Assembly (NCBI RefSeq): GCF_004322395.1
Contig: NZ_SCTW01000033.1
Location: 1 to 46,121, forward strand
Length of the DNA: 46,121 nucleotides
Reading direction: 5' to 3'
DNA from: Methylobacter sp.
Lineage (GTDB): Bacteria; Pseudomonadota; Gammaproteobacteria; Methylococcales; Methylomonadaceae
Shown in pieces: positions 1 to 7,879 of this stretch; the first letter of the stretch is position 1; the number at the start of each line of letters is the position of its first letter. The notes under the pieces were generated by a model. That model worked only from the letters and a program-made list of their open reading frames with translations. It was not told the DNA's origin and ran no database searches. The translations under genes and the position numbers were made by a program.

Positions 1-37
1 AAGGCGACCCGGTTGCCGCTTGCTTCCTGCGCTCCTC

Positions 38-131
38 GCTTTCGACGGGGGTTGCCAGAAGGGCCATCCTTGGCCCTCTGGCAACGCGCTGCATCCATGC
101 AGCGCCCCTGCGGGCTATTCTCGTCGAAAGC
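38..131. repeat. GC-rich multi-hairpin palindromic element
   Basis: Perfect 10-bp outer arms, GCTTTCGACG at 38-47 and CGTCGAAAGC at 122-131, close a region holding two adjacent hairpins. The first, 51-85, pairs GTTGCCAGA..GGGCCA with TGGCCCTCTGGCAAC with one bulge. The second, 86-105, is GCGCTGCAT-CC-ATGCAGCGC and is perfect. The whole can fold as a closed multibranch structure. Related pieces (CAT-CC-ATG apex, GCAGTCGTCGG) recur at 10830-10853 and 22518-22549, which points to a dispersed element family. Its function is unknown. No gene is seen in 1-332. Confidence 0.6.
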
Positions 132-241
132 TCCGGTGCTCGGCGCGGCATACGGGACAAAAACCATCCATGCGTAACATCAGTTAGTCATAAAAGAAGC
201 TAAAAATTTTTTACACTGCATTTACTTTCGAATCGATACTA

Positions 242-247
242 TATAAT
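242..247 (+). promoter_or_regulatory. Possible -10 box upstream of the small secreted protein
   Basis: A perfect TATAAT lies in an AT-rich stretch about 85 bases before the start at 333. No convincing -35 box sits 16-18 bases upstream, so this is tentative. Confidence 0.3.
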
Positions 248-332
248 ATATCTAAGCGTTTTATTTGGCTGTCTACCTACAAGACTATTTATCAGGTAGC
301 GCCTTCCATAGTTAAGTAAGGGAAAAAAATAT

Positions 333-659
333 ATGTTTAGATTAACAACCTTTAAATTTAACCGTGACAATCTGATCCAAAGTTTAGCGGCTATTTTTCT
401 ATTATTCAGCATTTCAACTGCTACTCTAGGGCAGCCTCAAGAGGCGTCGGCCTCCAATATGCAAAACTGCCATTATATGGATAGGGTTGAAGGCTCATCA
501 GGATATGGAAAGAAATCCGATTGGCAAAGTCAGGCCAAATATTCAGTATTAGCTCAGGCTGAAGAATTAGGCGCAAGCCATATTGTTTGGGAACGGTTCA
601 CTCCTATTGGTGCCTTCAATGGGATTGCCGTTGCCAAAGCATATAACTGCAATTCATAG
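333..659 (+). CDS. Small exported protein, two cysteines, DUF4156/RcsF-like pattern
   Basis: This 108-residue protein has a hydrophobic N-terminal segment (about residues 15-32) and a likely signal-peptidase site after Ala40. That leaves a mature domain of about 68 residues. The mature part has one Cys near each end (C46 and C106), suggesting a disulfide that closes a small alpha/beta fold. A central GxSGYGKK and a GASHIVW motif resemble the small lipoprotein-like DUF4156/RcsF group, but there is no lipobox, so periplasmic rather than lipid-anchored is likely. The start is ATG with a rather distant AAGGGA. It stands alone and faces the end of the cobalamin operon. The family assignment is from pattern only and the function is unknown. 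Confidence 0.6.
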   Translation: MFRLTTFKFNRDNLIQSLAAIFLLFSISTATLGQPQEASASNMQNCHYMDRVEGSSGYGKKSDWQSQAKYSVLAQAEELGASHIVWERFTPIGAFNGIAVAKAYNCNS

Positions 660-768
660 CAAAATATTGGTAGATTCATCGATACGTAGTCATACAAATT
701 ATTGGCAGAAAAAGGCTGCAATGGGCGCAGAAACAGAAGAACAACTTGCCATAGGATTATTTTACAAA

Positions 769-2073
769 TTAGCAAAACAATTGTGCGGCAGCAGTGGGAT
801 TTGAAGCAAAATAACAGTGCAGGTAACTGGCCGTTAATCGGTTTAGCCGATAAATAGCTTCGCCTTCCGAAGTATTATGCAGGCGTTCGCCAAATGCGGC
901 AGGGACAAGCGGTGTTTCTATCAGGGAGTGGTGAAAAGTATGACTGCGCAATACGCCGCCGGGCATTGGTGCGAATTGATAGCCTAAGCCTTTTAGCCTA
1001 TTTTGCATGATGGCGTGTCCTGGTAATAGCCCCACCATTTCTCCGCGATTTCCGGTTTTATCCAGAATCGATTCCAACAAATACAACATTCCTCCACATT
1101 CGGCATAAATGGGTTTGCCCAGCTGAAAATGCGTTTGCAATGCGGCTTTCATTGCCAGATTATCTTGTAGCGTTTGCAAATGCAGTTCGGGGTACCCGCC
1201 CGGCAGATAAATACTGTCGACATCAGGCAGCGTTCTATCTGTAAGCGGCGAAAAGAACTTTAGCTTAGCGCCCATAGCCCGCAGCAAATCCAGGTTCGCG
1301 GCGTAAATAAATGAAAACGCGGTATCGCGGGCAACGCCGATGCAGATGCCTGGCAACAGTTGAGGCGGCGTTTCCTGTTCCGATGATGCAAATTCCACCG
1401 CTTTCGGCAAGTTTGCCAAATCGGTCGAACCAATGGCGGTTGCTGCGGCTAGCATCCGGGGTTCGAGGTCAGGTACTTCTTCAGCCTGAACCAAACCCAA
1501 ATGCCGTTCCGGCAATACAAACCGGCTATCGCGTGGTATCCCGCCTAAATAATGTAGACCGGATGGCATGCCTTGCATGATCATTTCATTATGCCGAGGG
1601 CTGGCGACATTATTGGCTAAAACACCGGCGAATTTTATCCCAGGGCGATAGTTGGCAAGCCCATAGGCGATTGCTCCTAGGGTTTGAGCGCTGCCTGTTG
1701 CATCAATCACCGCCAGCGCCGGCACTGAGAATAGTTTCGCAACATCGGCGCTGCAAGGCTCACCATCGAACAAGCCCATGACGCCCTCGATCAAAATCAA
1801 ATCAGCTTCCAGCGCGGCTTCGTATAACAGCCGCCTGCATTCAGCCTCGCCGATCATCCAAAGATCGAGCTGGTGCACCGGATAGCCGCAAGCGCGTTCG
1901 AGTATCATCGGGTCGAGAAAATCCGGGCCGGATTTGAATACCCGGACTTTTCGGCCTTGTTCGGCATGATAACGCGCAAGTGCGGCGGTAATTGTGGTCT
2001 TGCCGTGATTGGAACCGGGCGCGCTGATGAACAGGGCGGGGCAAGGCTGTGGTCGCGAACTGGAGAATTTCAT
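769..2073 (-). CDS. cbiA: Cobyrinate a,c-diamide synthase
   Basis: This enzyme amidates the a and c side chains of (cobalt-)cobyrinate using glutamine and ATP. It has 434 residues. The N-terminal half is a dethiobiotin-synthetase-like ATPase with the P-loop variant SAPGSNHGKTT near residue 20, followed by KSGPDFLDP. The C-terminal half is a class I glutamine amidotransferase with nucleophile C326 in AECGGMLYL, and a late H-x-x-F..HCYFASNP segment. The frame stays open upstream to a TTG at 2145, but that stretch covers a palindromic CCCACGCGCCGCGTGGG element, so the ATG at 2073 is chosen. It is the last gene of the operon. Family size and motifs fit well. Confidence 0.93.
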   Translation of the reverse strand: MKFSSSRPQPCPALFISAPGSNHGKTTITAALARYHAEQGRKVRVFKSGPDFLDPMILERACGYPVHQLDLWMIGEAECRRLLYEAALEADLILIEGVMGLFDGEPCSADVAKLFSVPALAVIDATGSAQTLGAIAYGLANYRPGIKFAGVLANNVASPRHNEMIMQGMPSGLHYLGGIPRDSRFVLPERHLGLVQAEEVPDLEPRMLAAATAIGSTDLANLPKAVEFASSEQETPPQLLPGICIGVARDTAFSFIYAANLDLLRAMGAKLKFFSPLTDRTLPDVDSIYLPGGYPELHLQTLQDNLAMKAALQTHFQLGKPIYAECGGMLYLLESILDKTGNRGEMVGLLPGHAIMQNRLKGLGYQFAPMPGGVLRSHTFHHSLIETPLVPAAFGERLHNTSEGEAIYRLNRLTASYLHCYFASNPTAAAQLFC

Positions 2074-2085
2074 TGTAGTCTCATT

Positions 2086-2102
2086 CCCACGCGCCGCGTG
2101 GG
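2086..2102. repeat. Palindrome CCCACGCGCCGCGTGGG between cobW and cbiA
   Basis: A short perfect palindromic stem (CCCACGCG/CGCGTGGG) lies in the 99-bp gap between cobW and cbiA. It resembles dispersed extragenic palindromes and could also form a hairpin in the operon mRNA. Confidence 0.55.
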
Positions 2103-2172
2103 AGCGAGAGGAAGCTTGCAGGCGAAGCCAGCACTCCAAAGGCAAAATTAGTGGCGGCTAAGTAGTTGTGGT

Positions 2173-3279
2173 TCATTTCCAATTAGTTCCTGTCAATTTG
2201 GATAACAGCGTCGCCACGGTATTGCGGTTCAGGTGATAGCCGATAAAAACCAGTTCCGATTCCTTTGCAGATAAATTGGTTGTATCGGCAGTTATCGCCA
2301 CGCGAGCGCGTACGCCTTGCACCAAAACCGATTTATCGGGGTCAACAAGTATAAAACCTTTGCTGCGCAACAACGGTTCTGTTTTAGCCACCTCGATTAA
2401 CGCGTGTTTGAGCGTTTCTATATGCTGTGGTTCTTGGCTGCGCAGTACGAACGATAGCCAGCCAGGGTCCTGTTCATGAAAATGTTTGTGCGTTGCCAGT
2501 CCGTGACTGTGGCCTGCCAGACCGGAATGGGCGTGACCGTTCAATTTTACATGGTTGCCCAAGGTCGGCGTATCTGAACCGGGTATCGGCATAAACCGGT
2601 GGTTGTGCGCGGTAAAGGTAGGCTGGTGCAAGCGCAGACCGAGGGCTAGCCGGATATCCAGTCGCGCGTTGTACGCAAGTTCCAGAAAGCGCACGTTCGG
2701 CGCACGGTCGCGAACGCGTTGTTCCGCTTGTAACAATGCATCCTCATCCAGCGTGTCGATTTTGTTCAACACTACCACATCGGCATATTCGAGTTGCTGT
2801 TCAAACAGGGTTGCGACTGAATCCTGAACGGCTGCATGCGAGCTGTCAGAGTTCAGGTCACGGTCAAACTGGTCGGATAACAGCAACGGCGTATCCACCA
2901 CTGCCAGCGTGGCATCAAGGATAAAATCCTCGGCCAGTTCGGGCGATTGCAATAGCTCCATGACCGCAGTAGGCAACGCAAGGCCCGAGGTTTCTATCAA
3001 CACATGGTCGACATTGGCCCGGCGCGCGGCGATAGCCTGCATAGTCGGGATAAAGTGCTCGTCATCGCCGTAGGCAATCAGGCCGTAAGGGAAATCATGA
3101 ATCCGCACATGCTCGTCACCGGCAACGCTATCGTTAATCAATGCATCGTCGATGGAAACCTCGCCGAACTCATTGATCAATAATGCAAGGCGGCGGGTTT
3201 GCCGGCTTTTAACCAGACTGCTCAGTAACGTGGTTTTACCGGAACCGAGAAAGCCGGTAACGATGGTGACCGGAATCAT
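2173..3279 (-). CDS. cobW: CobW-family G3E GTPase lacking the CxCC motif
   Basis: A COG0523/G3E P-loop GTPase, proposed metallochaperone for the cobaltochelatase route. Seen with this start: Walker A GFLGSGKT (9-16), LLINEFGEV, IETSGLALP, NKID (172-175), a His-rich stretch (249-268, HAHSGLAGHSHGLATHKHFH) and a CobW C-terminal domain. The family GCxCC metal site, expected after the INEFG switch region, is replaced by FPYGLIAYGDD (63-73). The whole protein contains no cysteine. The ATG at 3279 overlaps the upstream stop as ATGA with a GGAA 5' of it; an ATG at 3294 is possible and adds five residues. Metal binding, if any, would rely on the His-rich loop (inference). Confidence 0.9.
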   Translation of the reverse strand: MIPVTIVTGFLGSGKTTLLSSLVKSRQTRRLALLINEFGEVSIDDALINDSVAGDEHVRIHDFPYGLIAYGDDEHFIPTMQAIAARRANVDHVLIETSGLALPTAVMELLQSPELAEDFILDATLAVVDTPLLLSDQFDRDLNSDSSHAAVQDSVATLFEQQLEYADVVVLNKIDTLDEDALLQAEQRVRDRAPNVRFLELAYNARLDIRLALGLRLHQPTFTAHNHRFMPIPGSDTPTLGNHVKLNGHAHSGLAGHSHGLATHKHFHEQDPGWLSFVLRSQEPQHIETLKHALIEVAKTEPLLRSKGFILVDPDKSVLVQGVRARVAITADTTNLSAKESELVFIGYHLNRNTVATLLSKLTGTNWK

Positions 3280-4832
3280 GCGTTGATATTCCATGCCTGT
3301 AATTGCTGCAATACCGCATCGAAAGTTGATGTGGTAAACGGATAGTCAAGTTTCGGGCGTTTGATGACCAGCAATGGAATGCCCAATGCCTGAGCCGCAG
3401 CTACTTTAGCTTGATAACCGCCTGCATCGCCGGAGTCCTTAGTGATGACGCAATCGATTTTCAAATCCCGCCACAAGGCTTCATTGAAAGCCTGTGAAAA
3501 TGGCCCTTGCATCGCACAAATGCGGCTGCGCGGAACGCCCAGGTCGATGGCTCGTTGGATGAATTCAGGCTCAGGCGTTACCCGCACAAACCATTCGCGT
3601 TTGGCGGCTCCTGGCGCATTGAGAAAGGTAGCCAAGTCCTTGGAGCCGGTAGTCAGGAAAATACGCTGGCCGAGTGTAATGGCCTGCTCGGCTGCCTGTT
3701 CAGTGGAGTCACATTCCACACCGGCATCAGCAACAAAAGAGCTGGGCCTTTCAAAACGCAGATAGGGGATATTCAGACTTTTCGACAAGCCCATCAGTTG
3801 TTCCGATATCAGGCTGGCATAAGGATGCGTCGCGTCAACGATTGCCCGCGCCTGATTTCGGTTTAGCGCCTGTTTTCGCGCTTCAACGCCCTGATGCCCG
3901 GCCCAGATCGACACACCGGAGCAATGTTGGCTTGCAACCTCGCCGCCGTATTCCGTCGCGGCGGATATTACGACCGGATAGCCTCGCCGCGCCAGTTCAT
4001 TAGCCAATGCGTTTCCGTCGCTGGTGCCGGAAAAAATCCATAGCGCATGAACGGGCAGTTCAGGACAACCGCAAGGGATTGCCCCTACGTCGGGGTTATC
4101 CCAGTTATTGTAACCGCGCGGCGTAAAAATAAAGCCGCGTTTACGCTGGGTAAAACGATTGCCGATCACGATCGTGGTTAGCATATCGAACTGCAAAGAC
4201 GGCAGGTCTTCCAGGTGATGGATACTGACTTTCTGGCCCGGACGATAGGCATTATGGATTACGCCGCACAAGGTCTTCGGCGATTTTGATTCGAGCATGA
4301 TATTCAGTATGCGGTACACGCCTTCCTGACGACCGGCGCTCTGCACGTTATACAAAACGCAAGCGAGATCGGCCTGGGCGATATGCCTCCCGCGTTGTTC
4401 AATCCAGTCCCAAGGGCATAGTAAATCGGACAAGCTCAGCGTGGCGAAGTCGTGTGACAACGGCGAGCCCAATAACGAGGCGCAGGCGTTGGCGGAAGTG
4501 ATGCCGGGTATCACGTTGACGTCATAGTCGTCATCTTCGCGCATTTCATCGAAAGCCAGCGCCGCCATCGCATAAATGCCGATATCGCCGCTGGAAATCA
4601 GCGCAACTTTAGCGCGGCTACGGGCTTTTTCAATCGCTAGTAAAGCGCGCTCGCGCTCCTGAGTCAACGGCGGGGTGTGGATTTCCTTGCCGGCTACCCA
4701 CGGCTCAATCCATCGTAAATACAGGTCATAAGCCACGATCACATCGCTATCCCGCAACGCCGCTTCGGCGCGCGGAACGATCAGATCGCTAAATCCCGGC
4801 CCGACCGAAACCAAATTCAATACACCTTTCAT
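3276..4832 (-). CDS. cobJ-cobK: CobJ-CobK fusion: precorrin-3B C17-methyltransferase / precorrin-6A reductase
   Basis: Two corrin-ring enzymes in one chain of 518 residues. Residues about 1-240 are a tetrapyrrole methylase of the CobJ/CbiH type (LVSVGPGFSDLIVPRA, SSGDIGIYAMA, VIPGITSANACAS, VIHNAYRPGQ), which does C17 methylation and ring contraction. Residues about 262-518 are CobK/CbiJ (WIFSGTSDGNALA, VDATHPYA, TTGSKDLA, ITKDSGDAGG), the NADPH-dependent (cobalt-)precorrin-6A reductase. A Gly/Asn/Pro-rich linker joins them. The start is the ATG at 4832; a GTG at 4844 is in frame but less likely. The stop overlaps the cobW start as ATGA. Confidence 0.93.
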   Translation of the reverse strand: MKGVLNLVSVGPGFSDLIVPRAEAALRDSDVIVAYDLYLRWIEPWVAGKEIHTPPLTQERERALLAIEKARSRAKVALISSGDIGIYAMAALAFDEMREDDDYDVNVIPGITSANACASLLGSPLSHDFATLSLSDLLCPWDWIEQRGRHIAQADLACVLYNVQSAGRQEGVYRILNIMLESKSPKTLCGVIHNAYRPGQKVSIHHLEDLPSLQFDMLTTIVIGNRFTQRKRGFIFTPRGYNNWDNPDVGAIPCGCPELPVHALWIFSGTSDGNALANELARRGYPVVISAATEYGGEVASQHCSGVSIWAGHQGVEARKQALNRNQARAIVDATHPYASLISEQLMGLSKSLNIPYLRFERPSSFVADAGVECDSTEQAAEQAITLGQRIFLTTGSKDLATFLNAPGAAKREWFVRVTPEPEFIQRAIDLGVPRSRICAMQGPFSQAFNEALWRDLKIDCVITKDSGDAGGYQAKVAAAQALGIPLLVIKRPKLDYPFTTSTFDAVLQQLQAWNINA

Positions 4833-4874
4833 TCTTCTATCCACTGATTGTTAATCTGTAATATTACGCAAAAC

Positions 4875-4970
4875 GTAGAGACGCGATTTATCGCGTCTCA
4901 GATTTATCGCGTCTGGATTATCTAGCGCCTCTGAGACGCGCCTCTGAGACGCGATAAATCGCGTCTCTAC
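4875..4970. repeat. GAGACGCGAT palindromic repeat pair
   Basis: Two copies of a palindrome built on GAGACGCGATTTATCGCGTC lie at 4875-4899 and, inverted, at 4946-4970. Partial copies (TTTATCGCGTCT) lie between them. They fill the gap between cbiG and the cobJ-cobK fusion. Each copy is self-complementary and the pair is also mutually inverted, so strong alternative hairpins are possible in the operon mRNA. Confidence 0.75.
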
Positions 4971-4972
4971 CA

Positions 4973-5719
4973 TCACATTAAAGTATCTTCAACGACGGCC
5001 ACAGCCACCCCGTTTAATGTTATTTTGGGTACGATCAATTTGCCGCGGGTGCCGGCAATCAACGCGCAAGGCTCGCATACGCCCGGCAAGCCTACATTCT
5101 GTTGCACCCAGTCCGACGGCTTGGTTACCCAAGGCCGCGCCGCCACTGTTGCGCTTGCCAATATGCGCAACGGCAAATCATGTTGCCCGCAAAATTCCAC
5201 TAAACCCGGTTCGTTTGCCTTTAAATCTATAGTCGCTACTTCGCGCACTTCATTTAACTGCCGCTTGCCCAATGCTTGCTGTACAGCGGCGGTGATTTGT
5301 TCGGCAGCGACGCCTTTGCGGCAACCTATGCCGATAACCAGCGGTTTCAAGGCTTCGGTTGCGGTAGTGATGACCGGTACCGCACCGATTGCATTGGCGA
5401 CGCGGTAAGCCAAACGATTAGCCCCGCCTTCATGCCCAGCCAACAATGAAACCGCAAATCTTCCTGCTTCATCCAGCACCACAACGGCCGGATCGCTATG
5501 TTTGTCTTGCGCCAAACCGTCGAGAAAGCGCACGGCGATGCCGCTGGCGGCTATAATGATCCATTGCGAATGCAGCCGGTAAGCGGCGGCAAACTGTTGT
5601 TTCTGAGCTGTGGCAATATCAAGCCAAGGCCGATACAGCACTCCGCCCAACTGCTCTTGCAGGATTAAAGCCAAGGCTTCGCTTTCTTGCCGTACTAGCC
5701 AGATGCCGCAATCAGCCAT
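4973..5719 (-). CDS. cbiG: Cobalt-precorrin-5A hydrolase CbiG, short form
   Basis: CbiG opens the ring-A lactone and removes the C2 unit of cobalt-precorrin-5A in the early-cobalt (anaerobic-type) route. Seen: an N-terminal CbiG_N domain (ASGIAVRFLDGLAQDKHSDP, VVVLDEAGRF, LLAGHEGGANRLAYRVA, ITTATEA) directly followed by a CbiG_C/CobE domain (IGIGCRKG near residue 130, ATIDLKANEPGL). At 248 residues it is about 100 shorter than enterobacterial CbiG, because the middle segment is absent. It starts at an ATG. A repeat element separates it from the gene before it (cobM) and the gene after it (the cobJ-cobK fusion). Confidence 0.9.
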   Translation of the reverse strand: MADCGIWLVRQESEALALILQEQLGGVLYRPWLDIATAQKQQFAAAYRLHSQWIIIAASGIAVRFLDGLAQDKHSDPAVVVLDEAGRFAVSLLAGHEGGANRLAYRVANAIGAVPVITTATEALKPLVIGIGCRKGVAAEQITAAVQQALGKRQLNEVREVATIDLKANEPGLVEFCGQHDLPLRILASATVAARPWVTKPSDWVQQNVGLPGVCEPCALIAGTRGKLIVPKITLNGVAVAVVEDTLM

Positions 5720-5781
5720 GCCGTAGCCTTCTTTTATCTAACATACATATCAACTTCAGCAGAGAACTTATAAAAATTGTT

Positions 5782-5850
5782 CACGAAAGCCACGAAAAAC
5801 TCGAAAAGTCCAACAATATGTTTTTTTCGTGCCTTTCGTGTTTTTCGTGG
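5782..5850. repeat. Inverted CACGAAA-type 9-bp repeat array
   Basis: Left arm CACGAAAGCCACGAAAAAC and onwards (5782-5807) and right arm TTTCGTGCCTTTCGTGTTTT (5825-5850) are runs of a degenerate 9-bp unit CACGAAANN in opposite orientation. They form a hairpin just after the cobM stop. The same family occurs at 6640-6777, 11460-11487 and 13676-14040. Confidence 0.8.
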
Positions 5851-5851
5851 A

Positions 5852-6622
5852 TCATGCTTTTTTCTTCTTCACAACCCGGAATATATGCGTGAAGTCCTTC
5901 GAGTACAGGCTGGATTCGATTTGCTCACCACGCCCCAAAGCCGCGCCCACCAGCAACATCGTAGTGAGGTTCCATTCGCTGCTCTTGGTTTCTTTAAGTA
6001 TATTGCCCAGAGTGCCTTGATAAGAGCGCTGTTCCGGCCAAGTTGCCCGGTAGACCAGCGCGACCGGCGTGTCATCGGGATAATGCAGACGCAGGTCGGC
6101 GACTATTTTTTTCAAATGCGGTCCGGACAGGAAGATGCACATCGTCGATTGGTGCTCTGCCAACCGCGCAATCGATTCCAGTTCCGGCACGGCGGAGGCT
6201 CGGCCGGAAACGCGGGTCAGGATCACGGTTTGCGATACTTCCGGCTTGGTTAATTCCGCTTTAATCGATGCCGCCGCCGAAGTGAATGAAGACACGCCCG
6301 GTACGATTTCGTAGTCGATACCCAGCGCGTCAAGCCGCCGCATTTGCTCTGCCGTTGCGCCGTAAATTGCCGGGTCGCCGGAATGCAGGCGCGCCACATC
6401 ATAATCGGCTTCCTGAGCGCGGCGGTAACAAGCTTCCTGTTGCTCAAGGTCGAGCTTTGCGGTATCGATCAATTCGGCGTCAGTACGGCAATGTTGCAAC
6501 ATGTCCGTAGGCACCAGCGATCCTGCGTACAGCACCATGCTGACCCGGCCAAGAATATTCGCGCCGCGCAATGTGATCAGGTCGGAAGCGCCGGGGCCTG
6601 CGCCGATAAAATATACTTTCAT
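5852..6622 (-). CDS. cobM: (Cobalt-)precorrin-4 C11-methyltransferase
   Basis: SAM-dependent C11 methylation of (cobalt-)precorrin-4 (CobM/CbiF). It has 256 residues, the usual size. Motifs of the tetrapyrrole methylase superfamily are VYFIGAGPGASDLITLRGA at the N terminus, LYAGSLVP, ARLHSGDPAIYGA (about 78-90), YEIVPGVSSFTSAAA (about 104-118), and a C-terminal YRATWPEQ...GTL. The start is the ATG at 6622 with GAGG about 8 bases upstream. It is distinguished from CobI and CobJ by LYAGSLVP and the late ATWPEQ segment. The extreme C terminus (VVKKKKA) runs up to the CACGAAA repeat. Confidence 0.94.
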   Translation of the reverse strand: MKVYFIGAGPGASDLITLRGANILGRVSMVLYAGSLVPTDMLQHCRTDAELIDTAKLDLEQQEACYRRAQEADYDVARLHSGDPAIYGATAEQMRRLDALGIDYEIVPGVSSFTSAAASIKAELTKPEVSQTVILTRVSGRASAVPELESIARLAEHQSTMCIFLSGPHLKKIVADLRLHYPDDTPVALVYRATWPEQRSYQGTLGNILKETKSSEWNLTTMLLVGAALGRGEQIESSLYSKDFTHIFRVVKKKKA

Positions 6623-6639
6623 TCTAAACCTCTATTGAT

Positions 6640-6777
6640 CCACGAAAAGCACGAAAGACACGAACAAAACGAAATAAATCAGTAAGTCTGTGTTGAATTA
6701 GCCGCACACCCTTTGGATTATGACCAATAATTTGATGTGTTCCTGAAAATTTTCGTGCTTTTCGTGTCTTTCGTGGA
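6640..6777. repeat. Inverted CACGAAA-type 9-bp repeat pair
   Basis: CCACGAAAAGCACGAAAGAC at 6640 onwards and its inverted counterpart TTTTCGTGCTTTTCGTGTCT at 6750 onwards bracket about 80 unique bases between cobI and cobM. The arms are runs of the 9-bp unit seen elsewhere in this operon. Confidence 0.8.
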
Positions 6778-6796
6778 CAAAACGATTTTTCTAAGT

Positions 6797-7531
6797 TCAT
6801 GAATGTCTTCTTTCTCTGGGTGTTTTGCGTATCAATAAAGTGGCGAGATAGCCCATCGCCGAAGTTGCGCATAAATCGCCGACACCGTCGGCCAGCATTT
6901 CGTCTTCCAAGCCGATGCGGCGGGCAAACGCGCAGTGCTCGGCGATGCCCATGTCGCGGAGTAGGGTCAGAACCCAAGGTAGGCGCGGCCCTATCTTCAT
7001 CAGCACGACAATATCATGGCTTTCGATGTCTTGTCGTAATGCACCAGCATCTTCGGGGCAGGGCAGGATCAATGTACGCTCCTTGCCTACGCCCAGCGGC
7101 CAGCCCATAGCTGCGGCCGCAGCCGCGTAGCTGGTAATGCCGGGAAAAGTGCAGTGCGACAAATCCGGCAGATACTCGCGCAAGGCCGCCAATATATAGC
7201 CGTAAGTGGAGTAAGTTAGGCTGTCGCCGATGGTCAGGTAGGCGACGTCAAAGCCTTTGCGTAGATCGGCCGCGATGGTCTCGGCCAATTGGGCGTAATG
7301 CTCGCTCAGTACGGAGCGGTCGGGGTCCATGTTGAATTCGATTTCGCGTATCCGTTGTTGAGCGATGTTAATGTCGGCCAAACATTGCAAGGCCACCGAT
7401 GATTCCGAACTACGCGCGCGGGGCGCATAAATGATGTCGGCCTGCCGCAATGCCTCGACCGCAGCCAGCGGAATATAGCCCGCGGGCCCAGGGCCAACGC
7501 CGATGCCCCAGAATGTACCTAAACGACTCAT
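6797..7531 (-). CDS. cobI: (Cobalt-)precorrin-2 C20-methyltransferase
   Basis: The first ring methylation after precorrin-2 (CobI/CbiL). It has 244 residues. N-terminal FWGIGVGPGPAGYIPLAAVEA, IIYAPR, then IEFNMDPDR, YLTIGDSLTYSTYGY, FPGITSYAAAAAAMGWPL and VLMKIGPRL all match the CobI/CbiL group. The ATG at 7531 is chosen because AGGAG lies about 5 bases upstream (AGGAGCAGC-ATG). The frame remains open 72 bases further, but without family similarity. It is separated from upstream cbiD by a 348-bp gap filled with repeat sequence. Confidence 0.94.
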   Translation of the reverse strand: MSRLGTFWGIGVGPGPAGYIPLAAVEALRQADIIYAPRARSSESSVALQCLADINIAQQRIREIEFNMDPDRSVLSEHYAQLAETIAADLRKGFDVAYLTIGDSLTYSTYGYILAALREYLPDLSHCTFPGITSYAAAAAAMGWPLGVGKERTLILPCPEDAGALRQDIESHDIVVLMKIGPRLPWVLTLLRDMGIAEHCAFARRIGLEDEMLADGVGDLCATSAMGYLATLLIRKTPRERRHS

Positions 7532-7699
7532 GCTGCTCCTGAGAAAGTTATAATGAAAAGTACTCGTATTTTGTACGATGTTATTTGTTTTGGCATAAAA
7601 CAATGTTGATTAACTGTGTCCTACTCAGCGCGTTCGTTGTTATACACAACTCTGTCCAGGAGTCGTCATCCCGGAAATAGTTATTCAGCGCCCTGTCAG

Positions 7700-7754
7700 A
7701 ACGTTGCAAGTTAGACCTTCCAGGTTTTAAAAACCTGGAAGGTCTGCATATCGG
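7700..7754. repeat. 55-bp palindromic repeat, copy 1
   Basis: A near-perfect palindrome (AGACCTTCCAGGTTTTAAAA and its complement, 7713-7745) with conserved flanks AACGTTGCAAG on the left and TATCGG on the right. A second copy at 11611-11665 agrees at 52 of 55 positions by eye. Both lie in gaps of the cobalamin operon. Beyond this element, 7532-7879 shows no gene, only AT-rich sequence and a GGTGCGCAC..GCCCTAC half-element near 7858. Confidence 0.85.
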
Positions 7755-7879
7755 TTTCTCGCCTAACGCCGGAGCGCTCGTCTTTATATATCTCGAAGGC
7801 CGGAATAAACCGGTCCGTGCGTTAAGCGCGGGATAGGCGTTTTCGGCCAACATCCCAAGGTGCGCACGGCGCGCCCTAC

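Noticed and set aside
583-804. A 73-codon + strand frame after the small secreted protein
   Set aside because: It overlaps the end of the better supported gene, lacks a ribosome binding site and has no recognisable features.
5782-5850. CACGAAA arrays as a CRISPR
   Set aside because: The units are 9 bp, degenerate and directly adjacent, without spacers; no cas genes.
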